A stretch of 64,000 nt of DNA from Thiohalocapsa sp963698775 (GTDB lineage Bacteria; Pseudomonadota; Gammaproteobacteria; Chromatiales; Chromatiaceae): contig CAVOSE010000036.1 of the NCBI GenBank assembly GCA_963698775.1, positions 18,367 to 82,366 on the forward strand, in the 5' to 3' direction. Positions 8,188 to 16,197 of this stretch are shown here, piece after piece (within the stretch, counting starts at the first letter, position 1; each line of letters opens with the position of its first letter). The position numbers were made by a program, and so were the translations under genes. Below the pieces are notes generated by a model. It had not been told where the DNA came from and made no database searches. It saw only the letters and a program-made list of their open reading frames with translations.

Positions 8188-9042
8188 TCAAGCTGATCCG
8201 ACCCGACGCCGCTCCAGAATAACCAACGCGATGCCCCCGAGCACGGCCGCCGAGGCGAGCACCAAACGCAGCGTAATCGGTTCTTCGAGCAGCATCACGC
8301 CGCCGATGGCAACGATCACGGGCACACTCAGTTGGACCGTCGCCGCACTGGTCGCCTGCAACATCGGCAGCACGCTGTACCAGAGTGCGTAGCCGAGCGC
8401 CGAGGTCAAGGCCCCGGAGGCAAGCGCGTAGCCGAATCCGATCGCATCGAACGACAGCGCCGGCAGCATGATGAGACTCAGCACCAGGGTGATCGGCACC
8501 GTCAGCGCGAAGTTGCCGGCAGTGACCCGCGTTGGATCGCCGGCGCCCTTACCACGGACCGAGTAGACGCCCCAGGCAACACCTGCGCCGATCATCATCA
8601 GCGCTCCGCCCAGCGGTGGCGCCGACAGACCGGGCAACAGCAGGCCCACGAGCCCACCGAACGCGAGGGCGACACCAGTGACCTGCAGCGCATCGAGCCG
8701 CTCACCGGAGCGCAGCCCGAGGCCGATCATCGTGACCTGCACCGCACCGAACAGCAGCAAGGCGCCGGTGGCCGCCGTCAGACTCAGATACGCAAACGAA
8801 AACAAGGCCGCATAGCCGAACAGCGCGATGGCCGAGGGCCAACTGCCCTCGCCCGCCACACGCGCTCGCCCGGTCAGCCGGAGCAGCAGCCAGAGCATCG
8901 CGGCGCCCGAGATCAGGCGAACGCTGGTAAAGCTGGCCGCATCGATCGCGGTGTCACGCAGGGCCGCGCGACAGAGCCACGAGTTCGCGGCCAGCGGGAT
9001 CATCGCAAACGCGGTCAGCGCGATGAGACGCGATCTTTGCAT
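8188..9042 (-). CDS. EamA/DMT-family permease
   Basis: The product from ATG 9042 has 284 residues; GGAG sits about 7 nt upstream, and a longer in-frame start at 9120 adds an implausible hydrophilic leader. Ten hydrophobic segments form two EamA repeats, e.g. ALTAFAMIPLAANSWLCRAA at the start and SVPVIVAIGGVMLLEEPITL near the end, the latter the conserved LxExxT region of drug/metabolite exporters. It should move a small metabolite across the inner membrane; the substrate cannot be read from sequence. It is probably transcribed with the GNAT and deacetylase genes (gap 47 bases). Confidence 0.9.
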   Translation of the reverse strand: MQRSRLIALTAFAMIPLAANSWLCRAALRDTAIDAASFTSVRLISGAAMLWLLLRLTGRARVAGEGSWPSAIALFGYAALFSFAYLSLTAATGALLLFGAVQVTMIGLGLRSGERLDALQVTGVALAFGGLVGLLLPGLSAPPLGGALMMIGAGVAWGVYSVRGKGAGDPTRVTAGNFALTVPITLVLSLIMLPALSFDAIGFGYALASGALTSALGYALWYSVLPMLQATSAATVQLSVPVIVAIGGVMLLEEPITLRLVLASAAVLGGIALVILERRRVGSA

Positions 9043-9358
9043 GGTTTCTCCAGTCGGAAGTCTCTGCAAGCATCGGCCAAGAGACGGCAACCGATTCGCC
9101 GGCGTATCGGCACCGAACAAGACAGCCCCTTGTTCGTGATTCTGGCATGCGACGCTCGCGTTGGCGACTGCGCCAACGATTTCGCACCGTCACCAGCACC
9201 AAGGCCTTGGACGAGGCGGTCGCGGCGACCGATTATCGCGGGGCTCGCCGCCGACGCTTTCGCGATCGCGTCGAGCGCGGTATGTTGCTCGTGCACGGGT
9301 AAACCTACAAGAGCCGCTCCGAACCAACAGCGCTCGCAAACAACAACGGGGTCGCGCC
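9043..9358. other. Intergenic region between divergent EamA and invertase genes
   Basis: 316 bases. It holds one small plus-strand frame (9147-9302, 51 residues, very Arg-rich, starting MRRSRWRLRQRF) that I do not recognise and regard as probably non-coding. Promoters for both flanking genes must lie here, but none could be identified with confidence. Confidence 0.5.
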
Positions 9359-10762
9359 ATGAACAGCAAAGCCATGGAATCCGCCTACGCGCTGCTCGAG
9401 CGCTCGATCATGACCTACCAGGGCGAGCCGGTGGGTACCGTTGCGGCAGTCGCCAGCGGCGATGTCGCCGCCGACAATTATCACGACTGCTTCGTCCGCG
9501 ACTTCATTTCGTCGGCGCTGGTGTTCCTAGCCGACGACCGGCCCGAGATCGTGCGCAACTTCCTGCTTACCGTGTTGCAATTACGCAGCCAGCATCAGCG
9601 CATCCACGGCCACCAGCTGGAACCCGCGGTTTTGCCCGCCAGCTTTCGTGTGCACCGTGGTCGCGGCGCCAAGGCCAAGGAGCAGATTCGCGCAGACTTC
9701 GGCGACCATGCCATCGGCCGCGTCGCGCCGGTGGACGCGATGATGTGGTGGGCAGTACTGCTCGGCATCTATTGCCGCCACACCGGCGATCGAAGCCTTG
9801 CTGCTGAGCCGGAAGTTCAGCGGGTCCTGCACGGCGTGCTGGAACTGACCCTGAGGGAGGGCTTCGAGGTGTTCCCAACCCTATTGGTGCCAGACGGCTC
9901 GTTCATGATCGATCGCCGCATGGGCGTCTACGGGCACCCGCTGGAGATTCAGGCGCTGTTCTACGGCATGTTGGTGAGCGCCATCGATCTGCTGCGCGAC
10001 ACATCAGACGTGCACGAACTACTCCTGCTGGCTGCCAAGCGCGCCAACATGCTGCGCAACTACCTGCAACTGTTTTACTGGCTCGACCACGATCGCCTGA
10101 ACGAGATCCACCGCTACCGCACCGAAGAGTTCGGCAGCGGCAGCGTGAACATGCTCAACATCTACCCGGAGTCGATTCCCGAGTGGGCCGTCGACTGGCT
10201 GCCCGAGCGGGGCGGCTATCTTGTGGGCAATCTCGGCCCCGGTCGCATGGACTTTCGCTTCTTTGCGCTCGGAAACCTGCTCGCGATCCTGTTCGGCATC
10301 ACCAGCTCGCACGAGGCACAGACCATCATGCGCCTCTACCAAGAGCGCTGGGACGACCTGGTGGGCAATATGCCTGCCAAGCTGGTCTATCCGGCCGTCA
10401 CGGGCAAGGAATGGATGTTCATGACCGGCAGCGACCCAAAGAACGTCGCCTGGTCCTACCACAATGGCGGCAACTGGCCCGTGCTGCTTTGGCCCTTCGT
10501 TGCCGCCGCCATGAAGACCGGCCGTGGTGATCTGGCGCAGCTCGCCCTCGACGTCGCCGATCGCAGCCTGCCCCAGGCCGACTGGCCCGAGTACTACGAC
10601 GGGCGCCGCGGCAACCTCGTCGGGCGCCGCGCGCACCTGAACCAGGTCTGGTCAGCAGCCGGCTACATCCTCGGCCACAAGCTAGCGGAAAACGAAGGCT
10701 TGCTGGACATGTTTCATGCGGTAGACCACCCACCCGCGGGCGGTAACGAGACGTCGGTGTGA
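9359..10762 (+). CDS. Neutral/alkaline invertase, GH100
   Basis: 467 residues from ATG 9359, the usual size of bacterial GH100. The enzyme hydrolyses sucrose to glucose and fructose in the cytoplasm. Landmarks: DNYHDCFVRDF near the N-terminus (catalytic Asp region), RVAPVDAMMWWAVLLGIYCR, GVYGHPLEIQALFYGM, NIYPESIPEWAVDWLPERGG, GRMDFRFFALGNLLAI and SYHNGGNWPVLLW. No signal peptide. A longer in-frame extension to 9161 is not GH100-like. It lies 223 bases upstream of a giant GH15/phosphorylase-kinase-like protein on the same strand, which suggests a joint role in sugar or storage-carbohydrate use. Confidence 0.92.
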   Translation: MNSKAMESAYALLERSIMTYQGEPVGTVAAVASGDVAADNYHDCFVRDFISSALVFLADDRPEIVRNFLLTVLQLRSQHQRIHGHQLEPAVLPASFRVHRGRGAKAKEQIRADFGDHAIGRVAPVDAMMWWAVLLGIYCRHTGDRSLAAEPEVQRVLHGVLELTLREGFEVFPTLLVPDGSFMIDRRMGVYGHPLEIQALFYGMLVSAIDLLRDTSDVHELLLLAAKRANMLRNYLQLFYWLDHDRLNEIHRYRTEEFGSGSVNMLNIYPESIPEWAVDWLPERGGYLVGNLGPGRMDFRFFALGNLLAILFGITSSHEAQTIMRLYQERWDDLVGNMPAKLVYPAVTGKEWMFMTGSDPKNVAWSYHNGGNWPVLLWPFVAAAMKTGRGDLAQLALDVADRSLPQADWPEYYDGRRGNLVGRRAHLNQVWSAAGYILGHKLAENEGLLDMFHAVDHPPAGGNETSV

Positions 10763-10985
10763 GCCCGCCCGATAGGCTCCGACAGCCGTATTTTGGCGCG
10801 CCCTGATGTTATCGCTCACTTGCGTCACCAGATTTCCTCCAAACAACAGGCGCCATATCTTTCGAAAGCCTCCACCGCTGCAACTGATTTCGGTCCGTGA
10901 TCGCACACGCGCCGCGGTGAGCGACTGACTGCCCCGGTCAGTCCGAGGGAGTCGATACACAGCTTCCAAGAGGTCAGCAAGCAGC

Positions 10986-13900
10986 ATGCAGCGAACATCT
11001 CCTCGAACATCGCCCGGAGCATCCCTGGACCAGCTGGAGCGCTACTACCAGCAGGTGACCCGGATCATCCTGTCGCGCCAGCATCCAATCACCGGCCTAC
11101 TGCCCGCCAGCACGGCCATCACGGCACACGGGGACTACACCGACGCCTGGGTCCGCGACAACGTCTACAGCATCCTGGCCGCATGGGGGCTCGGCCTGGC
11201 CTATCGCCGGCTCGATGAAAGCGACGGCCGAACCGTGCTGTTGGAACAGAGCGTGGTCAAGCTGATGCGCGGGCTGTTGATCGCGATGATGCGCCAGTCC
11301 GACAAGGTAGAGCGTTTCAAGCAGACGCTCGACCCACTCGACGCCCTGCATGCCAAGTACGACACCGGCACCGGTGACTCCGTCGTCGGTGACGACGAAT
11401 GGGGGCACCTTCAGATCGACGCGACCTCCCTGTTCCTGCTGATGCTGGCGCAGATGACCGCCTCGGGCCTGCGCATCGTCTTCACCATCGACGAGGTCAA
11501 TTTCGTCCAGAACCTGGTGCACTACATCGGCCGCGCCTACCGCACCCCGGACTACGGCATCTGGGAGCGCGGCAACAAGGCCAACCACGGAATCGCCGAG
11601 ATCAACAGCAGCTCGGTCGGCATGGCCAAGGCCGCGTTGGAGGCCCTGAACGGCTTCAACCTGTTCGGCCAGGGCGGCGGCCAGGCGTCCGTGGTGCATG
11701 TGGTGCCCGACGATGTGGCACGCGCCCGCATCACGCTGGAATCCAGCCTGCCGAGCGAGTCCCTGTCGAAGGAGGTCGACGCGGCGACCTTAAGTGTCGT
11801 CGGTTTTCCGGCCTTTGCGGTGGAGGATGCAACGCTGGTGGACGCAACCATCGACCGGGTCGTCGGCAAGCTGGAAGGCCGCTACGGCTGCAAGCGGTTT
11901 CTGCGCGACGGCCACCAGACGGCCATCGAGGACCACGAGCGGCTGCACTACGAGCCGGAGGAGATGTTGCAGTTCGAGCACATCGAATGCGAATGGCCGC
12001 TGTTCTTCACCTATTTGCTGCTGCATCACCTGTTCCGTGGCAATGAGCCCGAGGCAAGGAGCTACCGCGACAAGCTGGAAGGTCTGTTGGTGGAGCGCGA
12101 CGGCGATCTGCTCCTGCCGGAGCTGTTTCGGGTGCCCGCGGACCGGATCGACGCCGAACGCCAGGCCCCCAACAGCCAAACGCGCGAACCCAACGAGAAC
12201 GTGCCCCTGGTCTGGGCGCAGAGTCTCTACATCCTGGGCGCGCTGATCCAGGATGGCCTGCTCGATGTCGCCGACATCGACCCACTCGGCCGCCGCCTGC
12301 AGGTGGGAGGGCACCGGGGGCGTCGGGTGCAGTTTGCATTGCTCGCCGAGTCGCCGAGCGTGAGGCGCCAACTCGACGACAAGGGCATCAAGGCGGAGAC
12401 CCTCCGCGAGGTCTGTCCGGTCGAGATCTACGAGGCGGCAGCCCTGGCCGAGGCCTACTGCCAACTCGGCCGCAACCCGCGCCTCGGCCTCACCGGTCGG
12501 CCCCTGCGTCATCTGCGCGGCCTGGCAACCAGCACTGTCTACACCATGGAAGGGCGACAGATGCTGTTCCAGCCGCACTTCATGAATCGCCACGACTTCT
12601 ACCTGGCGCTCGACAACGCCATGCTGGTGGAGCGGCTGAAGATGGCGCTGACCTATGTCAGCAAGCAGTGGGACCAGCCCGGCAGCCCGTTGGTCATCTT
12701 GGTGGTGAACGAGCGCATGCTGACGGACGACGGTCACATCGCGTTACTCGACTTCATGAACGCCTGCCGAGACGGCCTGGTCGGCGGCACACCGGTACAG
12801 CTCGGCCGCGTTGCGGGGTTTCTATCCACGGCTGGACGCGAGCGCATCGACATCCTGCATGGCTACCAATTCCCCGAAGACGCGGGCGAGCAGGACGACC
12901 GCCCCTGCCGCCAATTGCTGCCGATCGTGCAGGACCAGACCGACGCTGTTCTCGCGGCGACTCAATCAGCCCCCATCGACGCCCTGGATGACGATGCGCT
13001 GATGCGGCTACTGAGCACGCCCACGGATCTGCACACCCAGTTCGATGCCTTGCGTCTATTGGCATCCCGGCATGGTCTCGCATTCGACAGCGGGCTCCAG
13101 GACGTGGAGCATAGGCCGGCGCGCATCAGCGATCTGCTCGAGGAGGTCTACATGCGTGCCTGCGAGGCACGCCGCTGGGACCTGATCCGGCTCAGTGCGG
13201 CGGTACTGGGCAAACACGACATGAATCTAGAGGGCGCAGCCACCGAGATCGTTGTGCACCAGATCGCGCTCAGTGTGTCGCGCTCCTACAGCCGTCACTC
13301 GACCTTTCGCCGCCCCATGGGTGCGGCCGAGCTGTTGCAGGCCATCCGCCAGTTCAACCCCGATGATCTCCGCGCCCAGATCCTGACGCAGGAGCTGATC
13401 CTCAACCTCGGCCTGCTTCTGCGCTCGCACCCTGAACTATTCAGCGACATGACGCTGATCCGCACCGGCCGGCTGCTGCAATTGATCGCGGTGCGCCAGC
13501 GACCGGAGGCCCGCTTGTCGATCAGCGATGCGCTGAATGAACTGCTCGACCTGCCGCCGCACCGGTTCGCGAAAGGGATTCGGGACGTGCTGGAGCACTA
13601 CCAGGATGCAACGGACTCCCTGCTGCAACGGGAGCTCATGCAGGTGTCGTCGGCTTCCAGCGGCATGGTCCGCGTGAACTTCGACACCAGCATGGACCCG
13701 GACCTCGCCGACGCCGGGGACTGGCACGAATGGCGCACCGCGCAGGGCAACCTCGCGCGCTTCAGCGACGGTTTTTTCGAAGGGGTTTGGGACATCGTCA
13801 ATCAGAGCCTCGGCTTGGTCATCGGCGATCAGTGGAACCCCAAGCTGCGGCTGGACCACAAGCTGTGCGCCGACATGACACGCGGCGAGAAACTCTTCAA

Positions 13901-14237
13901 AGACCGCGTCACCCACATCCTAAACAAGACCCCGGCACCGGACAGCCTGCAACTCTACAAGGAGGCGTTGCAGGTCTTGATGATCGTGATGAGCAACAAT
14001 CCCGAGCTGCGCATCGACGACACCCTCTATCTGGACGTCGTCATCGGCCATGCCGTGCGCCTCGCCTGGGAACAGCGTCATCCAGCGGAGGCGCCGGACT
14101 ACGACCAGCATCGCGCCAAGGCCTGGAACGCGCTCTATCTCGACCCGCCGTCCGCCGTGGCGAACCATGTTATGGATGCGCTGGTGTTTCTGCTGAGCGG
14201 CAGCAACGGTCTTGCTGACGGCGGCGGGCGCGGATGA
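10986..14237 (+). CDS. Phosphorylase kinase alpha/GH15-like (alpha/alpha)6 barrel protein
   Basis: 1083 residues. The N-terminal half has the glucoamylase-like fold of phosphorylase kinase alpha/beta subunits: GDYTDAWVRDNVYSI near residues 40-54, DEWGHLQIDATSLFLLMLAQ, YGIWERGNKANHG, ALNGFNLFG. Further family motifs are FFTYLLLHHLFRGNEPEA and NENVPLVWAQSLYILG. The C-terminal 400 residues resemble the phosphorylase kinase tail. Bacterial members are uncharacterised; they may hydrolyse or bind an alpha-glucan. It is cytoplasmic, with no signal peptide. It follows the GH100 invertase on the same strand and may share its transcript. The ribosome site before ATG 10986 is weak, so the exact start is uncertain. 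Confidence 0.88.
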   Translation: MQRTSPRTSPGASLDQLERYYQQVTRIILSRQHPITGLLPASTAITAHGDYTDAWVRDNVYSILAAWGLGLAYRRLDESDGRTVLLEQSVVKLMRGLLIAMMRQSDKVERFKQTLDPLDALHAKYDTGTGDSVVGDDEWGHLQIDATSLFLLMLAQMTASGLRIVFTIDEVNFVQNLVHYIGRAYRTPDYGIWERGNKANHGIAEINSSSVGMAKAALEALNGFNLFGQGGGQASVVHVVPDDVARARITLESSLPSESLSKEVDAATLSVVGFPAFAVEDATLVDATIDRVVGKLEGRYGCKRFLRDGHQTAIEDHERLHYEPEEMLQFEHIECEWPLFFTYLLLHHLFRGNEPEARSYRDKLEGLLVERDGDLLLPELFRVPADRIDAERQAPNSQTREPNENVPLVWAQSLYILGALIQDGLLDVADIDPLGRRLQVGGHRGRRVQFALLAESPSVRRQLDDKGIKAETLREVCPVEIYEAAALAEAYCQLGRNPRLGLTGRPLRHLRGLATSTVYTMEGRQMLFQPHFMNRHDFYLALDNAMLVERLKMALTYVSKQWDQPGSPLVILVVNERMLTDDGHIALLDFMNACRDGLVGGTPVQLGRVAGFLSTAGRERIDILHGYQFPEDAGEQDDRPCRQLLPIVQDQTDAVLAATQSAPIDALDDDALMRLLSTPTDLHTQFDALRLLASRHGLAFDSGLQDVEHRPARISDLLEEVYMRACEARRWDLIRLSAAVLGKHDMNLEGAATEIVVHQIALSVSRSYSRHSTFRRPMGAAELLQAIRQFNPDDLRAQILTQELILNLGLLLRSHPELFSDMTLIRTGRLLQLIAVRQRPEARLSISDALNELLDLPPHRFAKGIRDVLEHYQDATDSLLQRELMQVSSASSGMVRVNFDTSMDPDLADAGDWHEWRTAQGNLARFSDGFFEGVWDIVNQSLGLVIGDQWNPKLRLDHKLCADMTRGEKLFKDRVTHILNKTPAPDSLQLYKEALQVLMIVMSNNPELRIDDTLYLDVVIGHAVRLAWEQRHPAEAPDYDQHRAKAWNALYLDPPSAVANHVMDALVFLLSGSNGLADGGGRG

Positions 14238-14589
14238 GCAGAGGCGGCTCAGGCTATCTGTCTAAGTTGTTTTAGGAGCGCTACGGAATCGCCGGGGGCG
14301 CAACCGTCGTCACCGCAGGGATCGCAGGCGACAGGAACCGGCCTAGATTGCTTGAGGTGGGCAAACGTTTGCAAACGGGTCGGATTTCGATGCGGCATCG
14401 GCCTGGCTTGAGGCGATGAAGGAAGCGCGCCACGGCAACTTGGAAACCGTAGCACTCCGCGACATCCAAGCAACACTTGATGCGGGCGTTTGAGCAGTCA
14501 GGACAATCAAAGCGCGATCTAAAGCGCCAAACAGGATTGCTGCGGGAAAGAATATTCTTGAAAACAACGCCCCTCTCCTCTCAGGAGCA
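14238..14589. other. Gene-poor region with possible decayed coding fragments
   Basis: No intact gene. On the plus strand a frame ending at TGA 14491-14493 reads WLEAMKEARHGNLETVALRD in part, and an overlapping frame reads PRLLEVGKRLQTG just upstream; together they may be a frameshifted remnant of a small gene. A 43-residue frame at 14480-14611 (MRAFEQSGQS...) is too weak to call. I recognise no family. Confidence 0.35.
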
Positions 14590-14638
14590 TCAGCGTATCG
14601 GCACATAGATGCGCGTCAGGATGTCGTTGCTGCTGGCA

Positions 14639-15182
14639 GCGGTGAGTGCGGCCTCGACATGATGGCCACCGTCAGTCACCGACATCGAAACGCTTCAACC
14701 GCACGTCGACTGGACACCGACGCCGCTCGAGCAAGGCACGCCTAAGCGATATTGGAGTACGTGGCTTCAGCCGCGTACGTGACCGACATCAAGCCTCAGT
14801 GCAGGCGTTACACACCCGCTCGACGCTGCAGAGGCGGCGACCAGCGGGCCGCTTCAGCTGACATGGCTCGGGCCCAACGGCCGGTCATCCGGTCCGGGAC
14901 CACCCCATACGCACGCGAGCAACCGGCACGGTAACTTGGTCCGTGGTCGTCTGACGGCCAGCCGCGTCGGCACCGGAGTCATTCGCGCAACTTCGATCAA
15001 GAGTCTGACGTCGAGCGCAGCGACGAGCCTTCGTACGCGGCTGAAGCCACGTACTCCTGCGGGCGGGCCCGAGGCGCGACCTCGACTGGCCGTCAGTACC
15101 TTGGGGTAGACATGACATCCCTAGCTGCCCGTATCGCAGCTCACCAACTTACCGTACATTGGGCCGAGGCCACACACGCCGC
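14639..15182. mobile_element. About 544-bp non-autonomous insertion (MITE/BIME-like) in the SRPBCC gene
   Basis: The borders are deduced from where the GyrI-like protein homology stops and resumes. At those borders lie imperfect inverted ends: gcggtgagtgcggcctcgac (14639-14658) against the complement of gccgaggccacacacgccgc (15163-15182), 16 of 20 identical. Inside is a perfect 26-bp inverted repeat (14754-14779 and 15032-15057). No transposase frame is present and no clear target duplication is seen. Exact ends are uncertain by some tens of bases. Confidence 0.55.
14754..15057. repeat. Perfect 26-bp inverted repeat pair
   Basis: Left arm 14754-14779 begins ggagtacgtggcttcagccg; right arm 15032-15057 is its exact reverse complement. 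The arms are separated by about 250 bases. The core ggcttcagccg resembles the REP-like arms at 2740-2760 and 34468-34525, so these arms could be REP units arranged head to head. Confidence 0.85.
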
Positions 15183-16004
15183 GGTCGTGGGATCGACCGC
15201 ATAGACCTCCAGCGATGGACGTTTGAGGTCCCAGGTCAGCTTGGCCATGCGCAGGTGGCCCATGATGCTGTACCAAGCAGGCGACAGAAAGTCGTAACTA
15301 CCCTGCACCTCAGCGAGGTAATAGCGCCCGCCGCCAAAGCGGCTCATTGTGAACGGTCTGCGCGGGGTGCTCGGTCTCGCCGATGAAGCGGATCTGCAAC
15401 CGATCCGCGTTCGGATCGAGGCGCGCGCGCAGCAGGATGAGTCCGATCTCGTAGTCTTTCTCGATGGCGGCGGTGATGACCGGCGCCAGGAATCGAAGCA
15501 GGAACGGCATGCGTCCGCGCATGGTCCAGAAGACCTCGGTGCCGGATGGATGCTCGACGAATTCCCAGGACACCGCGCTGCTGGACTTGAACGGCCGCGT
15601 GAAGACGATGCGCTGCTCGATGCGCTCCGGTGCCTCGAGACGCAGGTGCGTGATCCGCCCCGCGCCGATCAGCTCACCATTCCAGGCGTACCAACCCTCC
15701 TGCTGATCCGGGGCGTCGCTGTAGTCAAGCCGTGCGTCCGGCTCGTGCAGCAACCAGGGGCTCCAATCGCGCCAAGCGCGCAGATTACGGACATTGTTGA
15801 AGATCTGAGCGCGGTCGCGCTCGATCAGGAACGATCGCCGAACCCGGATCTCTCCGGACTGCAGCGCGAGATAGCCGAACACGGCGGCGGCAACGCCCAC
15901 CGGAGCGCTCGGAGCAGATAGAACATCGTTCAGGGCCTCCGAAAGGGATCTGAAGGACCAGAGCTTACCTTGAAACGTGGCGACTGCCCCGCGCACTCGG
16001 GATT

Positions 16005-16177
16005 CGTTGTCGTTGTCATTGTCGTAATTCGGAGCGGCAATGTAACTTCAGTCACGGACACTTCAATGCCAGATCGACTCGTATCGAGGTTGACCAAACT
16101 CGGCCAGAGGATGCTTGCGGTCTGAGCGGATTCTTCCCTGTGCGGCATACTCGATTACGACAACGACAACGACAACG
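16005..16177. repeat. Inverted GTTGTC/GACAAC hexanucleotide tracts, locus A
   Basis: cgttgtcgttgtcattgtcg at 16005-16024 followed by taatt, and gattacgacaacgacaacga at 16153-16172 with one more acaacg unit. The two tracts are inverted relative to each other and about 120 bases apart, between the Hsp70 gene and the SRPBCC pseudogene. Same family as loci B (18993-19065), C (37651-37767) and D (60859-60910). Confidence 0.8.
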
Positions 16178-16197
16178 ATCTTGTTATCCCCGAAGGC

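Larger units (their letters stand above)
14590..15996 (-). pseudogene. SRPBCC/GyrI-like effector-binding protein, broken by a frameshift and an insertion
   Basis: The N-terminal 200-odd residues from ATG 15996 form a SRPBCC (polyketide-cyclase-like) domain with one hydrophobic segment and RRSFLIERDRAQIFNNVRNL, then RAWRDWSPW. Near 15330-15350 the reading frame shifts: the original frame soon stops (15310), while the adjacent frame continues sensibly as SRFGGGRYYLAEVQGSYDFL, then LTWDLKRPSLEVYAVDPTTA, which is a GyrI-like effector-binding domain. That frame runs into unrelated sequence near 15180. The expected end of such a domain, SSNDILTRIYVPIR followed by a stop at 14590, is found about 0.54 kb further on in the same orientation. 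So the gene has two lesions, a frameshift and an insertion. The functional protein probably sensed a ligand at the membrane. Confidence 0.75.

Noticed and set aside
9147..9302. 51-residue Arg-rich frame before the invertase gene
   Set aside because: No recognisable ribosome site or family; composition typical of chance frames in GC-rich DNA.
8332..9807. 491-residue plus-strand frame across the EamA gene and the invertase start
   Set aside because: It is extremely rich in Arg, Gln and Gly and runs antiparallel to the well-supported EamA gene; GC-rich shadow frame.
11790..12737. Minus-strand 315-residue frame inside the phosphorylase-kinase-like gene
   Set aside because: Val/Gln/His-rich mirror frame of a well-supported gene on the other strand.
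14480..14611. 43-residue frame starting MRAFEQSGQS
   Set aside because: No ribosome site, no family resemblance, and it overlaps the tail of the broken SRPBCC gene.
16005..16177. Hexanucleotide repeats as a CRISPR array
   Set aside because: Units are six bases, inverted rather than direct, without spacers of constant length and without cas genes.
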